Source: Lachnospiraceae bacterium (GTDB taxonomy: Bacteria; Bacillota; Clostridia; Lachnospirales; Lachnospiraceae). Taken from it: a stretch of 9,070 nt of DNA. Where the stretch lies: NCBI GenBank assembly GCA_024691145.1, contig JAILNW010000095.1:1-9070 (forward strand). The letters run 5' to 3'. Under the pieces are notes generated by a model, which was not told where the DNA came from, did no database searches, and saw only the letters and a program-made list of their open reading frames with translations. Of this stretch, positions 6,431-9,070 are shown in pieces (positions within the stretch are counted from its first letter, which is position 1; the number at the start of each line of letters is the position of its first letter). Made by a program: the position numbers and the translations under genes.

Positions 6431-7729
6431 TTAATAATCGCATTTCCCGTATGCTTTTTCAAAACCATATTGATATTCTACCCATATTTCTCTGCTTGAA
6501 AGATTATTAATATCTACAGGTTTATATTTAGTTGCTGTAATTTTAGTTCCTTTAGGAATATTAACTATTTCTGTTCCGTCTATTGTTTTATACAGTTGTA
6601 AATCTTCCGTAGCTGTAATTGCCTCTGACTTTTCGTATGCCGTCCATTTTACATTAAATCCCTCATTTGATAATGTAACAGGACACTTATAGTTCCAGAC
6701 ATAGTTATTTTCTTCGTCTTTTGATTCCTTCTCATAGAACAATGTTGTACAATGTTCTATACCATTTTCAAGTTCTTTCTTATCTACTATAGCTGGAACC
6801 ACACAATACAACTTAATCTCATTTCCATCATATCTGTATACTTTACTAATATTCTTTGAGTCATACATATCATATACTATTATGTCCAGATAATTATCTG
6901 TTTTATCAAGATCACATATTGTATAATACTCCTTATATGTATCTGGAAATCTATTTACATTTCTACATGTACATATAGCTTCCTTGTCCTTTCCCTTATT
7001 TACACACATATCAAAATCGTATTGAAAATCACTGTTTTCAATCTTTTTTACTTCAAATGATAAATTTTCTTTCTTTCCATCCTGATTTAGATCAATTGAT
7101 ATTTCTTCATCATAATAAATTTTTATAGCATATCTGTCTTCTTCATTTTTAAAGCCAAATCCTCTGTTATATATTACTGGACATTTAAGACTATCGTAAC
7201 TATACTCTCCATCGATAATTTCTTCATATTCAATTTCAAATGTATCAGGATTTTCAATAATTACAGTCCCATAAGTATCATAAGGACCTTCATCGATTGT
7301 TCCGTCAGATAGACAATGTATAAAATTTTTGCATACCTTTGCAACACATATATACATTTCATTCTTTCCTGGATTCACGGCTGTTGCTGCTGGATTTTTA
7401 ATATCAAAAACAAGTTTTGCAATTAACCCTTCTTCTGTTTCTTTTATTATTTCTCCTTCAACAAACTTTCCTTTAAATCCGTCAAAAGATGCCGCATCGT
7501 TAATATCCACATTCCAATATACATCTAATATTTCATAACTCAAATTTTTATTGTTACCTAAATTCTGCAGAACTGTTTCATATTCTTTTCTATATTCACT
7601 GTTTTTTTTTGTACTTTCTATATTTGTATTTTTTGAACTATTATTCTTTATTGTATCTTTTTTACATCCTGTAAACAATAAACCTGCTAGTATCCCCCCA
7701 CACAAAATAACTAATTTAATACTTCTCAA
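6431..7729 (-). CDS. Putative surface lipoprotein with Ca-loop-like repeat and C-terminal SH3-like domain
   Basis: I do not recognise a named family for this 432-residue protein. The N-terminus is a lipoprotein signal: basic RSIK, a hydrophobic core, and LLFTGC with the lipidated Cys at 22, then a Lys/Asn/Ser/Thr-rich linker to about residue 45. The middle has an Asp-rich loop DLNQDGKKE at 213-221 and a second looser one, DLDKTDNYLD, near 273. These resemble the calcium loops of FG-GAP or EF-hand-like repeats in exported Clostridia proteins. Residues about 365-430 look like a bacterial SH3 domain (ITATEDLQLYKTIDG, then IPKGTKITATKY and IWVEYQYG), often a cell-wall-binding module. The start is TTG at 7729 with AGAGG eight bases upstream; no in-frame ATG exists before residue 125. 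A run of nine A bases falls in codons 40-43. The gene follows another lipoprotein gene by 27 bases, so they are probably co-expressed. Surface location is well supported; the activity is unknown. Confidence 0.83.
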   Translation of the reverse strand: MRSIKLVILCGGILAGLLFTGCKKDTIKNNSSKNTNIESTKKNSEYRKEYETVLQNLGNNKNLSYEILDVYWNVDINDAASFDGFKGKFVEGEIIKETEEGLIAKLVFDIKNPAATAVNPGKNEMYICVAKVCKNFIHCLSDGTIDEGPYDTYGTVIIENPDTFEIEYEEIIDGEYSYDSLKCPVIYNRGFGFKNEEDRYAIKIYYDEEISIDLNQDGKKENLSFEVKKIENSDFQYDFDMCVNKGKDKEAICTCRNVNRFPDTYKEYYTICDLDKTDNYLDIIVYDMYDSKNISKVYRYDGNEIKLYCVVPAIVDKKELENGIEHCTTLFYEKESKDEENNYVWNYKCPVTLSNEGFNVKWTAYEKSEAITATEDLQLYKTIDGTEIVNIPKGTKITATKYKPVDINNLSSREIWVEYQYGFEKAYGKCDY

Positions 7730-7756
7730 AATATCATCCTCTTTTTGTATAAAAAA

Positions 7757-8767
7757 TTATTCAATATTAAACTTACCATATGTGTCACTTATTACAACGC
7801 CATATGTTCCCTTTTTTAATGGTCCAACATCACCAAAGTATACTTCCTGCGAAAAAGTATCACCTACTGGAAAGTTTCCATAATCCAGAGCTACATGTGG
7901 AGCCTGCATTCCTCCATAATATGGCATATAGTATGGTTCATTGTTTACAATCGCAACTATACCATATGACTTGCAGTCTATTAAATCTTTGTCTGAATTA
8001 TTAGTTGTTGTTACATCTACTTTATCACCGTATGCCTTGCTAACTTTTATATCATAAACAATATTATCATCTTTAACAACTTCTGCTTTTTCCATAAAAA
8101 GTGTATTCCATTCCTTGCTTATTTGTTCAAGGTACCATGCACATGGAAAATATATTCTGCCGCCTTCTTCCCATTTATCTTCATCTGTAAACTTTTCTGT
8201 TATTTTACTTACATCAAAATCAGCTTCATAAAGTTCTTTTCCTTCATTTACAATTATATACCTGTCAACAAAGGCTATATCAATTGTCTTATTAATTACA
8301 TTTATATCACAAGTTATGCCGTAGGCTTCGTCGTATGATAAATTTTCTGGCAGCTTATCAATCTCTTTTATATTAGATATTGATATTCCCTCAAGTAGAT
8401 AAATACCCTTTTCCCTGTTTATTGTATGTCTTTTGGCTGCACATTCCTCTTTATTGATTTTATACAGATAACACTCTCCTCTTCTATAACCAGTAAACAA
8501 ATAATCATAAAAACTAATTACAGGATCTCCAATTTTATTTACCATTTCATAAGTTTTACCCTTTGCCACTTCAAAGTCCTTTTCCCTTTCATCTGGTTTT
8601 TCCCATGCATCATCGATTTCTTCTGTTTTTGTACTAAGCTTTGTATTATTATCTTCCTTAGCACTCTCCACCTTAGCAGTGTTATCCTCAGTTTTAGTCT
8701 TTCCACATCCCACTACAACAAGTGCCAGTGCCATAAAAGCCATTGTCAACATTACTCTCTTTTTCAT
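7757..8767 (-). CDS. Putative lipoprotein of unknown function, possible C-terminal Ig-like domain
   Basis: This is a 336-residue exported lipoprotein that I do not recognise. The chosen start, ATG at 8767, has AGGAGG about six bases upstream and gives a textbook signal: MKKR, a hydrophobic core, then VVGC with lipidated Cys21. The open frame extends 14 codons further to 8809, but that would put a long extra stretch before the signal and no ribosome binding site supports it. After Cys21 comes a Thr/Lys/Glu/Asn-rich linker to about residue 55, then a mixed alpha/beta region with no motif I can name. Residues about 228-336 look like a beta sandwich: alternating strands, TNNSDKDLIDCKSYGIV, and a final LKKGTYGVVISDTYGKF. 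This resembles Ig-like domains at the ends of Firmicutes lipoproteins, where a 'leader-GxYRIV' strand ends the domain. It is the first gene behind the promoter at 8839-8867. Substrate binding or sensing at the cell surface is possible but unproven. Confidence 0.85.
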   Translation of the reverse strand: MKKRVMLTMAFMALALVVVGCGKTKTEDNTAKVESAKEDNNTKLSTKTEEIDDAWEKPDEREKDFEVAKGKTYEMVNKIGDPVISFYDYLFTGYRRGECYLYKINKEECAAKRHTINREKGIYLLEGISISNIKEIDKLPENLSYDEAYGITCDINVINKTIDIAFVDRYIIVNEGKELYEADFDVSKITEKFTDEDKWEEGGRIYFPCAWYLEQISKEWNTLFMEKAEVVKDDNIVYDIKVSKAYGDKVDVTTTNNSDKDLIDCKSYGIVAIVNNEPYYMPYYGGMQAPHVALDYGNFPVGDTFSQEVYFGDVGPLKKGTYGVVISDTYGKFNIE

Positions 8768-8838
8768 AAAAATCCTCCTAATCAAAACCCATAATAAAGT
8801 CAATATCATCGCTGTGATAATTCAGTTTGTTTAATAAC

Positions 8839-8867
8839 ATTCTATATTACACGTAATTAATTGTCAA
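8839..8867 (-). promoter_or_regulatory. Sigma-A type promoter of the lipoprotein pair
   Basis: On the minus strand TTGACA (8867-8862) and TAGAAT (8844-8839) are separated by exactly 17 bases. Transcription should start near 8832, giving a leader of about 65 bases to the ATG at 8767. No comparable promoter occurs in the 27-base spacer before the second lipoprotein gene, so this one probably serves both. Confidence 0.8.
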
Positions 8868-8910
8868 TATTATAATTTTTTTATGAATAATGCATATTTT
8901 TGATATAAAT

Positions 8911-8920
8911 TTTCATGAAA
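8911..8920. repeat. Perfect 10-bp palindrome upstream of the lipoprotein promoter
   Basis: TTTCATGAAA is self-complementary and lies about 45 bases upstream of the -35 box at 8862-8867. Such sites can be operators, but a 10-bp AT-rich palindrome is expected by chance fairly often in DNA of this composition, so the regulatory reading is weak. Confidence 0.25.
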
Positions 8921-8930
8921 TTTGACGTGT

Positions 8931-8992
8931 AAGAAAGGGGCTGTGAAAAAATAGGAAAATAAATTTTCCTAGGACTTCACAGTCCTTCTTTT
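8931..8992 (+). terminator. Nested hairpin, best folded as plus-strand RNA; terminator-like structure
   Basis: The outer stem pairs CTGTGAA (8941-8947) with TTCACAG (8976-8982) and continues outward through 8936-8940 with 8983-8987 and, past one mismatch, 8931-8934 with 8989-8992. Inside is a perfect 8-bp hairpin, TAGGAAAA/TTTTCCTA, at 8953-8972 with a four-base loop. Three outer pairs are G-U in plus-strand RNA but C-A mismatches in minus-strand RNA, and CTTCTTTTTG follows on the plus strand. The geometry therefore favours a plus-strand transcript, although no plus-strand gene is visible. It could equally be a remnant of a palindromic mobile repeat. The whole stretch 8768-9070 contains no credible coding region. 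Confidence 0.5.
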
Positions 8993-9015
8993 TGTATTAT
9001 CACATCTGCAAACAG

Positions 9016-9043
9016 TAAAAAAGGGTATAATGCCCCTTACCCC
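9016..9043 (-). terminator. Probable intrinsic terminator of a minus-strand gene lying beyond the right edge
   Basis: On the minus strand GGGGTA (9043-9038) pairs with TACCCT (9027-9022, one G-U), with a 10-base loop, and is followed by a run of six U at 9022-9017. The position, upstream of the lipoprotein promoter, fits the end of the preceding transcription unit, which is outside the window. Flanking A- and T-runs (9017-9022 and 9056-9063) would let it work to some degree on both strands. Confidence 0.6.
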
Positions 9044-9070
9044 ATAAAAAGCATATTTTTTTTACTATAT

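Noticed and set aside
8426..8794. 122-codon plus-strand open frame opposite the first lipoprotein gene
   Set aside because: It is antisense to a gene with a textbook ribosome binding site and lipoprotein signal; the translation is Phe/Ile/Ser-rich noise.
8768..8809. Fourteen-codon N-terminal extension of the first lipoprotein
   Set aside because: The ATG at 8767 has an ideal AGGAGG site and begins a canonical signal peptide. The extension would cover that site and has none of its own.
8931..8994. Terminal inverted repeat of an insertion sequence
   Set aside because: The palindrome loosely resembles transposon ends, but there is no transposase, no second end at a distance and no visible target duplication, so I kept it only as a structured repeat.

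Overview
The window is AT-rich DNA in which every credible gene lies on the minus strand, with purine-rich GGAGG-type ribosome binding sites and consensus sigma-A promoters. This, with the gene content (a ferredoxin-dependent 2-oxoacid oxidoreductase, two small lipoproteins, an ABC-F ATPase, the start of a surface-polysaccharide glycosyltransferase), suggests an anaerobic Firmicute of the Clostridia, most likely a gut or rumen Lachnospiraceae relative. The family assignment is an impression from protein style, not a proof.

Read in the direction of transcription (right to left): 9070-8768 is non-coding. It holds a probable intrinsic terminator (9043-9016) of a gene outside the window, a larger nested hairpin (8931-8992), and a sigma-A promoter (8867-8839). 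That promoter should drive a two-gene unit of uncharacterised lipoproteins: a 336-residue protein (8767-7757) and, 27 bases on, a 432-residue protein with a TTG start (7729-6431) that carries a calcium-loop-like repeat and a C-terminal SH3-like domain.

A 130-base gap (6430-6282) then holds a consensus promoter (TTGACA-18-TATAAT) and a 16-bp hairpin in the predicted leader of a four-gene operon: iorA (6281-4542), iorB (4525-3941), a PaaK-type phenylacetate-CoA ligase (3923-2625) and a tandem ACT-domain protein (2601-2170). Spacers are 16-23 bases. IorAB interconverts aryl-pyruvates and aryl-acetyl-CoAs using ferredoxin and CoA. The ligase interconverts the aryl-acetyl-CoAs and free aryl acetates. 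The ACT protein probably senses an aromatic amino acid. Together they form an aromatic amino acid / aryl acetate module that could run as fermentation or as reductive carboxylation for biosynthesis.

A 10-bp-stem hairpin without a clean U-tract (2155-2126) separates this operon from a Uup-like ABC-F ATPase (2098-287). That gene is followed after 21 bases by the first 88 codons of a membrane protein, probably a polyprenyl glycosylphosphotransferase, which runs off the left edge. I found no RNA gene, CRISPR array, complete insertion sequence or phage gene. The gene content is mostly recognisable. The least explained parts are the lipoprotein pair, the iorA leader hairpin and the structured intergenic DNA at the right end.
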